From the NCBI GenBank assembly GCA_040285745.1, contig JAUFOR010000001.1:1240001-1304000 (forward strand): DNA of 64,000 nt, read 5' to 3'. The stretch comes from Barthelona sp. PCE (taxonomy: Eukaryota; Metamonada: BaSk clade). The notes under the pieces were generated by a model. That model was given only the letters and a program-made list of their open reading frames with translations. It was not told the origin of the DNA and made no database searches. A program made the position numbers and the translations under genes. This document shows, piece after piece, positions 56,001-64,000 of this stretch (position 1 is its first letter; each line of letters opens with the position of its first letter).

Positions 56001-59000
56001 TCAGTGATCAAACTATTTATCCGATTATCAATAACATCTATCTCATTAATATAGCTTTCACGAACGAACGATAAATCATTGAGCTTTGTACGTAAAACAT
56101 TAAGTTGAACTGAAATATGTTTAAATAAACGAATGAAAGTAACAACAGTACAATGTAAAAATGCAAAACTATAACCATTACCAACTCTTACTAAAAATGA
56201 AGCTTGGTTAACCGTTATATTTGGTCTACGAAGAATGAATTGAATAACTGAGTCAGTTAGATTCTTTTGGGGATTGCATACTCTGGCATCAACACTGGAA
56301 TATTCAATAGATGTATTGATACAATCATAAATCCCGGTAAGAATGGTATCAACGTGTTGCAGACTACGAAGATAATTAACAGACTGGGACATTAGCACTG
56401 GGAAAAAGCGTGAACTACGTGATAACATTGTGCTAAATTTAAATTTTAATGTTGAAACATTGTAGAAGTTAAATTTCATGCGTATACATTCCACATAATT
56501 ACCAAATAATTTTGTCATCGAACTAATCTGCTCATCAAATACAACCAACACGACGAAGCGCCAATTAGCTCCACTTCGAAGGCATTTGTTTCTAAAATGT
56601 TTTGAACGCTGAGTATCACGTAAAATAGAAATAACATGATGAGGAGATATGAAAACAGCTGTGTAAACAGATGTACCAATGGAATAGTCGAATTCTTCAT
56701 CAAAAGAGACTGATTTCCAACCTATCAATCTGAATTGCTGTTCTAAAAAGTGAGGAAAAAAGAAACTGCTGACAGAAGTACGATGACCAGAATCTTGGAA
56801 TTCCTTAATAAGAAGAATACTGCTGCTGACATTCTCAGAACCTGAAAGAGTAAGAATACGAAGACAATCATCCAACATTACACCTTTGAATACTGTTGCT
56901 GGATTATCAGTACGTTCAGCTAACATCATCTGACAACTTCTTCGATTAAAAAAGATTCCTTCACACGCTGGAATGCAATAAAATTGATCATCTAATTGAG
57001 ATTGTGTTAATGGTGTAGTTTTAATCAAATCTTTAAGCATTGAATCTGATTTTGGGATACTATACCTTTTAAATATTATAACCATGTGAGTGACGATCAA
57101 ATTGATGAGTTTATAGTCTATTTGTATGCTGTTATTCTTTGCTACATAATCTCTAATAAGACCAAAAATATCTGAAAGTAATTTCAAAGGTATACTATTA
57201 CAATTCTCATAACCAAATGTATGAAACATCGTTAAGCAAAGCTGGAAATAGTATGAAACTTGCTTCAATAATATAATATGTTGACTTTCTCGTTCTCCCC
57301 ATATCATCTTGAGAAAACGACTAAAAAATATTGAATTATTATTACTAGTAGGATGCCTAACAGTTGTAAACCGTGATGACCAATGTTTATCGACAATACA
57401 TTCTTGATGATTGTAAAAGATCAATAAAAATATATCTTCTGCGTTATTATCTAAAATTCTATCAATAACATTAGATTCATCGAATAAATTCAGCTCATGG
57501 GCCATGTGAATAGTATGACCCAGCCGAAGATTGGATAAAGTATTGTGATCTGAAAAATCATTACAAACATTCCAATTACAAAGGTTAAATGCAAAAGTAA
57601 ACGTTGAACAAACTCGGAAAATCATTGATAACACTGTTTTCCGGTCATAAGAACATTGGTTACTCAACTTCAGTACTCCATCACGATGAAAAATGTAATA
57701 AGACCCTGTAAAGAAAGAGCAACAGATGTAATCAAAAAATAATTGATTGGGATTACGCATCAAAACTTCGTACATGCTGTTAGAGTTCAAATCTTGACAC
57801 ATGTCAAGTAAAAGACCACTTATATACTCAAAACATCCCAATTCACCTGTTTTAAGATCTACATAAGGTACATCACACAGTTTATCAACTCCCAACTGAG
57901 TTTCAATTAGATCATAGTGCCTAGAAGTCATTTCTGTTGCGTCTGTTAAAACTAAAAGAGGTGAAACAAGTGATACATACACTGCATTTGGAATAAACTT
58001 TGTAACACAGTAATGAAATTTGGATACATTACTTTGTGTGAAGAAACTATAGAGTAATCCTCCTAATACAGTGAATGCAAAATTCACAAAGTTTATAATC
58101 TCATTATGCAACTCAAAATCATATTTGTTTAACACCTTCGGCGCAAATTCTTCATATAAATCAAGAGCAACGTGAAATACATCCATACTTTCAAACAATA
58201 CATCTTCAATATCATAGTAATTTAGTAGCTCTTTTGAAACAGTTTTGATATAGCGTTGAAGAGAAAGAGATCTATTACAATGTAGGTGAATGACAGGAAA
58301 ATTAACAGATAAATTTGCTGATTCCACAGTTCCGCATGTAGTGAAGACAAATATTTGTTTTAAATCATTGGATAAGAATGGTGAAGTAAATGAATGATCT
58401 TCAAACTGTTCTGCACTATCGTAATACGAAGAACCACCACTACTGAAACGACTTGAAGTAGTAGGACTAATATTAGATTCTTCAGAAAGGTAAAAATATA
58501 AAGGTACTGAGTTTAACGCAGTTTTTTGAATATCTTTAGAAGAACGATGAAGAATATCCATATAAACCACATTAATTGATGGATCAAACGATAAAAGATC
58601 GTACACTTGTTTCAAAAATGATCCAATTTGAAGCTCAATTGGTGTTTGTGGTAATAAAACAATAAAACATGGTAAGAACAAGCTGGAAAAAAAAACTGAA
58701 CGATGGAAGATTAAAGCACGGTTAGGTAAGTCAGGTTTAATCTCTCTGATTATAGTATCTATATGATACTCAACAAAATCATCTAAAAGACATGAAACTC
58801 TGCGTAAGAATGGAAAAACTTCACTAAAAAGTGAATAATCCACAACAGGACATGATCCAAAATATCGAGTATGCATATCACAAAACGTGTTGTAATTATT
58901 AAAAGAAACAAAATTGGAGCATAATGCAAACAATAAATGCGATAATGTACACAAACGTTGCTTAGTAAGTAATCCCTTAATAAGCTCAAAATAGAACATA

Positions 59001-62000
59001 ATAATTGCATTATAAAATTGGTAAGGTAATTCTGTGTTAAAAAGTGTGCAAAATTCATCGAAATATGGTTTGAAGATCGATATAGCAACCTTATCTTGAC
59101 TTCCTGATAACAACAGTCTTAAGTTAATAAGATGTTTAATATTATTATTTGCTTCTAAAGAATATGTTATGTGAGGAGCAAAATTGAGAAACTGTGTATG
59201 TATTCTTTTTTCATGAATAACAAATACTACACCTGCAGATGAACATGATTTCGTTTCACCAGTCAATATTTGTAGGTATTTCAAATGCAAAGGATCGAGG
59301 AGCGCAGTAGGAAGTGTCTTATTCACTAAGAATATGAGCAAACTTCCAGTTTCTAATACATAATCAATTGCCATCATGATTTCAAAAACAGGAGTGTGTT
59401 TGCCGATTGTTCTGCAGTACACTTCTTTTCCAATAAGCAATGAAAACGAATAAAGAACCATAAGAGCATGATTGTGAGTTGATTCTATCGACATGAAAAT
59501 GGAATCATCTGTTTGCAATGCATATAATTCCTTGAATATATCTACTTCAACAAAAAAAGGATACAAATTAGGTTCATATAAAGTTGTTATAAAAGGTGTA
59601 ACAAAAAACATACCATGTTTTATACTTTCAACACAACCAAATTGAACATTCCAATCTGAATCACAAAAAATGAAATTTTCACTAACATGCACAAAATCGT
59701 TAACATCACAGCAATTTTCTAAAGATTCATAATAACAACTACATTGATAAAAAGAATAAATTATGAATTTGAACAGTAGCATATGTTGTGAAGGAGATGA
59801 GATAAATGATGAAAGATAACTTAAAATGTTGGTAGTGTTTGCCGTGGAATGTGCTAAATGTTCCTTATATGCTATAATATTACCATGTTCCATATACCGC
59901 TCAAGAACTTTAAAATCATTCGTGAATGTCATAATAATTCGTAGGTACACTAATCCAAGTGGTATTCCAACTAAAGCCAAAGGATCAAACCCGTTTTCAA
60001 TAACAATGAACTTTGCTGCTTCAGAAACTGCTGTTACACTGTCAACAATAGAGTTATCGATTGCTTTAAACCATGAAATTAAGCTTTCTATGTTGGGCTC
60101 ATGCAAAACAATTGCTTCATTAAACTTAATAGTCTCACTGCTTATGTTAACAGCACCGCATACTTGATTCTTACTTAGCTTAAAATGTTGAAGACTGGGG
60201 TAAATCTTGTTCAAGATAAAACCTTGGTTAATGAATGTACTTAATTTAATTTGAGAATTTAAAGCAAAAAATAAAGCTGAAAATACACAAATACTCTCAT
60301 AACGTGAAAATAGCTTAAAATAGTGCAAATCAGAAAATTTATGTTGCATGTGATCAAACAATAGTAAAAATTTGCTTTTCAAAGCAGTATGATAATCACT
60401 CATGCCATGCATACCATCAAAAAATGTCTCAATAAACTTTTCATTGGATATATCACCAATCAAATCGCACATGCGTATTATACCGATTCGTTCCGATCTG
60501 TTTATGAGGGTATCACAAATAAAAACATCAAAACCATCAACGGTAGACTCAACAAAAGACTCAACATCTCGATAACTGAAAGAATGTTGAACAACACGTG
60601 CAAGATTACTGTTCCAAACGTCTAAATCAATATCAAACTCTGTAACATCACAACCTTGCATACATGTTCGAAACATGAATATAATAATCATTAGTTGCTC
60701 AATAACAATCATGGTATTCAATTGATCTTTAAACTTTCGAAGAGAAGAAAGCTTGTTTTGAATAGAAGTCCACATATCATAACTGTATAATTTCATATTT
60801 GTGTTATAATCCTCACCGATATCTCTGAACCGTTGGTCCATGTCTTGGATAAAAGAATTTAAATCTGAACAATGATTAATAGCACTACGATAATCAAAAA
60901 CAAAGAAATCATCATACCTGAGAACGTTAAATGTCCACATACGCACATTCTCAATCATCAGGCTGATGGAATTGTCTATCTCAATCTCAATATTGAGCCA
61001 TTCTGCAATCTTAATAATAACATCAATATTATCATCCCTTGTTAAAAATAAAATATTATTACACCGAAGATCACCTACATTCGTTAAGTTATTGATCACA
61101 GAACGTAGCGTGCATCGTTGAATATGTCTTAGTCCTTTCAAATTGCATAAATCCAGAAAATTACAAACACGATCAATATTATCAACAAAAATTTCCAAAA
61201 CTTGAATGAAATCAGAAAATTTCCAATTAAAAGTAAGAGAATCTTTGATTTTTTCAAATTCTGTGTGAAATATTTGTGAATCATAAGTGTCAATTAGTTG
61301 ATCAGAAGATAAAGAGAAAAAGTTAAATATCTGAAAGAAAAAAGTCCTTAATTTCAAATAAACATTATGTCTTTGTGTGACAATTTCAACATCAATAGGT
61401 AACAAAATACACTTATTACATTCTTTCTCAAAGTATACGCCAAGATCTGACAGATCTGTAAGAATATTAAATAAACAGTGAAAACAATGATCAATGAAGA
61501 TAAGTGATGAGTGAAGGAAAAGATATAAACGAGTTTTAGAAAAAGAGGGTAAAAACAATTCATCATTAACAACAATATGATTGATACCTTTAAATGATTC
61601 TAAAGCTTTCCCACATTCACATAAATAATAGTTAAAAGTAACAAGTTTAGAATCATAATGGTTAAAAATTATCTTTTGTGCTTCACTGCAAAAAAGAGCT
61701 TGTACTCTTTTCCATAATTTTTCAACATTATTAACGAATTGAAGAAAATATCCAAATACACATGTGTAAATACCACGTGTATCAAGCTGAAACTTCTTAA
61801 AAAATGGATAAATTGATTCTATATCACTAAGTTCTGATATGACAATACATTCTGACTTCAAAAATGTATGAAAATCCTTTGTTTGAAACTTTTGATTCAC
61901 ATGTGAATCAAAAAACAAAGAACCAATCATATGCTTTGGAGATAGTTGTTTTTGAAATGATGCAAAATTTATCATATCAGTGTAAAACGAACTTTCACAA

Positions 62001-64000
62001 ATGGAATAGAAAGGCAACAGTTGAATTATGTCCTTAGACGAACGAAGCTCATCAAAATTAAAACTAAAGTTACATACAAAGTATAAACAATTAAAGATGA
62101 ATGTGGTGACGATATGCTGCAATACATTGGTTATGGTACACCACAAGTGATCATGAATGAATAAGTAAATGAACTCTGTTGATAAATTCACTATTGACAA
62201 ATTTGACTGCATATTAAATAATGTTGAGTTAACATCATATATCTCTTGTTCAAATTGTAAGAATTTATCAATCATTTCAGGACAAAAATGGATCATTGTC
62301 CACCTGGAACTCATTAACTTAAAAACAGAAGTAACTATATCATCACGAATACTACAGGATAAACTATATTGGTCAGTGAGAAATTCATTAATCTCTTTTT
62401 GGGTTTGTAAAACGAATACAATATCTTGAAATCTATTCTTGCAACGCTTAAAAAGATCAAATTGCTGATAATTTGACATAATACAAGTTGAATATCGCTT
62501 CAGTTCACTCCCTATTAAGGATTGTAGTGCTTGTAATGATGTGGGTAAAGTGTCAAACAATGATACATCATTTGATGAATGAAACATTGGTACGCTTATG
62601 AATTTCTTAACAAAAAGTCTAATTTGACGTTTAATTTGACGTGAAAGACAGGTAAAAATATTTTTAACCCAGTATTTAACCATAGTTTTTACCAATGCTC
62701 TATTATTACCAACTACAGTATTCAGAAAAAACAAAATTGAATCTGATATTCGATCTAGATAAACATAATGTGCTGAAACACATTGATTAATATCTGAAAT
62801 AAAAGTTGATTGGAAACCGTATATCGAAGGATGGGAACTATCATCTGGAATTGGAAAAAGTACTAAATCTTGGATAGAAAGAATTTCTAAGAATACTGAA
62901 CCTACACAATTCTTTAATTTATCAACAAAAGAGATGTATTTAGATATACCTTTATCAATATATTTTTTTGCCTGATAAAAATCAACCACTTTGGATAAGG
63001 GACCATTAACAAAAAAATCACCATAATACCTAACTAATCGATGGAATGGTGAATCCATTCGCTGATCATTCACTAACATTTCATCAAAAATAGACCTTCT
63101 TGTGTAAAATCTTTTTAACCCAGGCTTCACTGCATCAAACATATCAACGTTATTATTGGGAACAATATTGTACACTGGTTGCGCTGCTTCAAGTAAAGCA
63201 ACCCCATACAAAATACTTTTGCTGTCGTGATTAATATTATAACTTAGCAATTCCACTGTTTTCTGAGCTTTTGAATGTATCATACTCTGATACACTACTA
63301 ACTCCTCTTTCTTACTCTCAATAAGACTCGATAGATCTTCTACATCACTTACAGATAATAACTGAAAATCTATCAACTGACCAATTAACTCCTCGATACT
63401 AAAGAGAAATCGAGTAAATCGAACAACATACACTATATGATGTGTTATACGATCGGCACAGTGAAGCTTTGTTGTGGAAAATTTTGCATTAATATGTTTT
63501 GTGATTAGTGAAATTAGTGAACGAGAAAGATTGCATAATTCTGCCAATATTGCTATTGGATCAGAAAACCCAAAATGATGACAAATAAGTAGAAAATTAC
63601 ATTTGTTATGAATCGAACTATAATCATCATTACCAAACGAAAGAAAAATTTTCCTGATATATGAAGAAAGTGATCTATCGATTGATTTTAACAGAAAACG
63701 AGCGGAACATAACACTGTACGTAAATTATTAAATGTGGACGGAGACAATTCTGTATCTAATATATTCATTGCCTTTATGATACCATCTAGTGCTGTAGAA
63801 GGAGGAAAATACTTATTAAAGAGAGGATCTTGTGTTGAAATAAAAATTCTGATATGCGACTTAAATGAATCAACTTCTCTACAAACATTCATAAAATATC
63901 TTAAACAACCACTAATTCCAGTAATAAATGAGCTCATATCAAACATGTGACTAAATCGGTGAAACATTGATAATGCAGTAGAACATAATAATTGAAATTT
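53081..64000 (-). CDS. Divergent dynein-heavy-chain-like protein without P-loops (5'-truncated)
   Basis: At least 3639 codons, open through the right edge, so the start is outside. Order and spacing match a dynein heavy chain. The linker has the HFKLSKNQVCGAVNISSETI block (family: MYSAEGEEV) and NIESLISWF (VEDWL). AAA1 has ETGSLLIFLVNK for QSGAWCCFDEFN and SAGVVFVIHEKR for TCGVFITMNPGY. AAA2 has DPSINVVYMDI, and AAA6 has STARTPVILDLFNGA for SSAKTPLIFILSPGA. P-loops are replaced: MSIESTHNHA near residue 1492 (AAA1), LLPQTPIEL near 1770 (AAA2), FTGSYYIFHRDG near 2090 (AAA3), SGSENVSSS near 2375 (AAA4). The stalk coiled coil (about 2630-2720) is too short to hold a normal microtubule-binding domain, and the C-terminus is shortened. 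It is probably a non-motor relative, very rich in Phe, Tyr and Cys. Confidence 0.75.
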   Translation of the reverse strand, partial: KFQLLCSTALSMFHRFSHMFDMSSFITGISGCLRYFMNVCREVDSFKSHIRIFISTQDPLFNKYFPPSTALDGIIKAMNILDTELSPSTFNNLRTVLCSARFLLKSIDRSLSSYIRKIFLSFGNDDYSSIHNKCNFLLICHHFGFSDPIAILAELCNLSRSLISLITKHINAKFSTTKLHCADRITHHIVYVVRFTRFLFSIEELIGQLIDFQLLSVSDVEDLSSLIESKKEELVVYQSMIHSKAQKTVELLSYNINHDSKSILYGVALLEAAQPVYNIVPNNNVDMFDAVKPGLKRFYTRRSIFDEMLVNDQRMDSPFHRLVRYYGDFFVNGPLSKVVDFYQAKKYIDKGISKYISFVDKLKNCVGSVFLEILSIQDLVLFPIPDDSSHPSIYGFQSTFISDINQCVSAHYVYLDRISDSILFFLNTVVGNNRALVKTMVKYWVKNIFTCLSRQIKRQIRLFVKKFISVPMFHSSNDVSLFDTLPTSLQALQSLIGSELKRYSTCIMSNYQQFDLFKRCKNRFQDIVFVLQTQKEINEFLTDQYSLSCSIRDDIVTSVFKLMSSRWTMIHFCPEMIDKFLQFEQEIYDVNSTLFNMQSNLSIVNLSTEFIYLFIHDHLWCTITNVLQHIVTTFIFNCLYFVCNFSFNFDELRSSKDIIQLLPFYSICESSFYTDMINFASFQKQLSPKHMIGSLFFDSHVNQKFQTKDFHTFLKSECIVISELSDIESIYPFFKKFQLDTRGIYTCVFGYFLQFVNNVEKLWKRVQALFCSEAQKIIFNHYDSKLVTFNYYLCECGKALESFKGINHIVVNDELFLPSFSKTRLYLFLHSSLIFIDHCFHCLFNILTDLSDLGVYFEKECNKCILLPIDVEIVTQRHNVYLKLRTFFFQIFNFFSLSSDQLIDTYDSQIFHTEFEKIKDSLTFNWKFSDFIQVLEIFVDNIDRVCNFLDLCNLKGLRHIQRCTLRSVINNLTNVGDLRCNNILFLTRDDNIDVIIKIAEWLNIEIEIDNSISLMIENVRMWTFNVLRYDDFFVFDYRSAINHCSDLNSFIQDMDQRFRDIGEDYNTNMKLYSYDMWTSIQNKLSSLRKFKDQLNTMIVIEQLMIIIFMFRTCMQGCDVTEFDIDLDVWNSNLARVVQHSFSYRDVESFVESTVDGFDVFICDTLINRSERIGIIRMCDLIGDISNEKFIETFFDGMHGMSDYHTALKSKFLLLFDHMQHKFSDLHYFKLFSRYESICVFSALFFALNSQIKLSTFINQGFILNKIYPSLQHFKLSKNQVCGAVNISSETIKFNEAIVLHEPNIESLISWFKAIDNSIVDSVTAVSEAAKFIVIENGFDPLALVGIPLGLVYLRIIMTFTNDFKVLERYMEHGNIIAYKEHLAHSTANTTNILSYLSSFISSPSQHMLLFKFIIYSFYQCSCYYESLENCCDVNDFVHVSENFIFCDSDWNVQFGCVESIKHGMFFVTPFITTLYEPNLYPFFVEVDIFKELYALQTDDSIFMSIESTHNHALMVLYSFSLLIGKEVYCRTIGKHTPVFEIMMAIDYVLETGSLLIFLVNKTLPTALLDPLHLKYLQILTGETKSCSSAGVVFVIHEKRIHTQFLNFAPHITYSLEANNNIKHLINLRLLLSGSQDKVAISIFKPYFDEFCTLFNTELPYQFYNAIIMFYFELIKGLLTKQRLCTLSHLLFALCSNFVSFNNYNTFCDMHTRYFGSCPVVDYSLFSEVFPFLRRVSCLLDDFVEYHIDTIIREIKPDLPNRALIFHRSVFFSSLFLPCFIVLLPQTPIELQIGSFLKQVYDLLSFDPSINVVYMDILHRSSKDIQKTALNSVPLYFYLSEESNISPTTSSRFSSGGSSYYDSAEQFEDHSFTSPFLSNDLKQIFVFTTCGTVESANLSVNFPVIHLHCNRSLSLQRYIKTVSKELLNYYDIEDVLFESMDVFHVALDLYEEFAPKVLNKYDFELHNEIINFVNFAFTVLGGLLYSFFTQSNVSKFHYCVTKFIPNAVYVSLVSPLLVLTDATEMTSRHYDLIETQLGVDKLCDVPYVDLKTGELGCFEYISGLLLDMCQDLNSNSMYEVLMRNPNQLFFDYICCSFFTGSYYIFHRDGVLKLSNQCSYDRKTVLSMIFRVCSTFTFAFNLCNWNVCNDFSDHNTLSNLRLGHTIHMAHELNLFDESNVIDRILDNNAEDIFLLIFYNHQECIVDKHWSSRFTTVRHPTSNNNSIFFSRFLKMIWGERESQHIILLKQVSYYFQLCLTMFHTFGYENCNSIPLKLLSDIFGLIRDYVAKNNSIQIDYKLINLIVTHMVIIFKRYSIPKSDSMLKDLIKTTPLTQSQLDDQFYCIPACEGIFFNRRSCQMMLAERTDNPATVFKGVMLDDCLRILTLSGSENVSSSILLIKEFQDSGHRTSVSSFFFPHFLEQQFRLIGWKSVSFDEEFDYSIGTSVYTAVFISPHHVISILRDTQRSKHFRNKCLRSGANWRFVVLVVFDEQISSMTKLFGNYVECIRMKFNFYNVSTLKFKFSTMLSRSSRFFPVLMSQSVNYLRSLQHVDTILTGIYDCINTSIEYSSVDARVCNPQKNLTDSVIQFILRRPNITVNQASFLVRVGNGYSFAFLHCTVVTFIRLFKHISVQLNVLRTKLNDLSFVRESYINEIDVIDNRINSLITDTNVIRKEVENLDPLDESYGKMVNTVVGSDLLIENLKAQLNDKKKVISDISEIIEDIKLRYPMLYISNYSLEIGALIGFHYLVIRNCCERSGFKMIKQRFEKILHSCSIDSNLLDSFSDLFVKLPSNELDSGMQNWELYQKLSLMAEVAQNIVIGVSDNVLFSNPVVLALIPFIAPKRVVLLSADNDTLSSFIPIASDCYFIIDLRTKDCVKHFTPLISAIIESKRWDKFVTFDDLTIQPSWSFLIMYSSNLETEMTHILPLIVCFTTSLNDDYFIDFIRNNMLLSMKNIEPVKQSFVTLTSLYSLFKGLSITEHNVNNVLADISNSNLLFSKTNEISDVDDIVLDIFFTLKASKYVLTQFSLFVFPAHDLHHEGIDYSIQAIIGNQKDKDSIYERLSFFNCFIFLLFNMKFLIPSVLLFAIRFHKLRWPTKTSVFDIINQLPFGCNCENATFGANSIVDHLLNNYYSDTFTDNDEVRDELKYFFKIMCAIDDNVMFGSYFETLSSKDIFCSFDSSLEKFVFFYCALYPFTLQNSCLLPILYKLLVVSTARTPVILDLFNGAISRARLFIKLTVLGFFPPYHFCTGKTSTFVEFRRLCDEIAWEEQRTFTFIELQNVFNVNLEHLCKSDFVIFYTVYGLDWSIIRGLMVKLEQLRALGRVATKNFVFFIVNKRAIDPMLRYIVYFDSSDSSDTRFKFIDNVKLFCSFNRVRFVDGYVNSRLRTAVLFANLIRISSTNLCFSKKRRLSKVLEPLVEADVGKTSLPVLRRISRKVCHEFGQTDVVLDDIFGAIKQYSLKSIILPSLQLNLQDIQTFEDLIFYIVDSIPFYYHDSEVIDIITYPSLFQKLYNVFVRDRLNNFSNNVFSSITPCFLNVLNLENTANIDDIQHYRKINAYAQHLLPLADRASRFESFESFKTHLHIGCGFADDTLLQLVYNIESTIPIPLSILSSNTTENLQIAINELHQDVIKRLQI

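Overview
The window looks like nuclear DNA of a flagellated, gene-dense, intron-poor protist. It is AT-rich and has long uninterrupted eukaryotic genes on both strands. Intergenic gaps are usually 10-350 bp, all three standard stop codons are used, and no operon or bacterial ribosome-site logic is visible. Ciliary genes (a dynein-heavy-chain-like giant, Jouberin/AHI1 and SPEF1) show that the organism has or had a flagellum. The one intron I can place is 42 nt long, with a CTAAC branch-like motif almost touching its 3' splice site. Several gene ends carry AGTAAA/AGTTAA motifs. Both traits recall metamonads (diplomonad relatives and trichomonads), but the placement is an inference and could be wrong.

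Layout. 0-6.5 kb: the 3' part of an AP-1/AP-2 beta adaptin, an acidic coiled-coil protein, a queuosine-salvage glycosylase (QNG1), a Lys/Gly-rich propeller-like protein and a TRAPPC4-like subunit. 6.5-15.4 kb: DNA topoisomerase II and a large unrecognised helical protein with a very basic tail, divergently transcribed. 15.4-31.4 kb: a frameshifted member of a divergent beta-propeller-like family, an EF-hand protein, an unknown with a hydrolase-like fold, AHI1, a second propeller-family gene, Ku80, a possible third member, and an unknown helical protein whose 3' end overlaps its neighbour. 31.9-42.6 kb: SPEF1 (with intron), MYG1 nuclease, capping protein beta, an APC2-like cullin, a short disturbed region, another propeller-family gene and PAN2. 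43-53 kb: a secreted Cys-rich protein; a 1470-residue fusion (propeller, repeat coiled coil, pseudokinase, HECT-like, RBR-type zinc finger); a gene-poor tract with dispersed and inverted repeats; and a three-EF-hand MFS transporter. 53-64 kb: a giant dynein-heavy-chain-like gene that runs off the right edge.

No bacterial-style gene clusters are expected here and none is seen. The genes serve general cell biology: trafficking (beta adaptin, TRAPPC4), cilium (AHI1, SPEF1, dynein-like), DNA maintenance (TOP2, Ku80), RNA turnover and modification (PAN2, QNG1, MYG1), ubiquitin and cell cycle (APC2-like, HECT fusion) and actin (CAPZB).

The observations most worth attention are: a dynein heavy chain that appears to have lost every P-loop and most of its stalk; the pseudokinase-HECT-zinc finger fusion; an EF-hand-regulated MFS transporter; a lineage-specific propeller-like family including a frameshifted copy; and a pair of 178-bp repeats with an adjoining inverted repeat. 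All homology calls are by eye from remembered family signatures; no database search was run.
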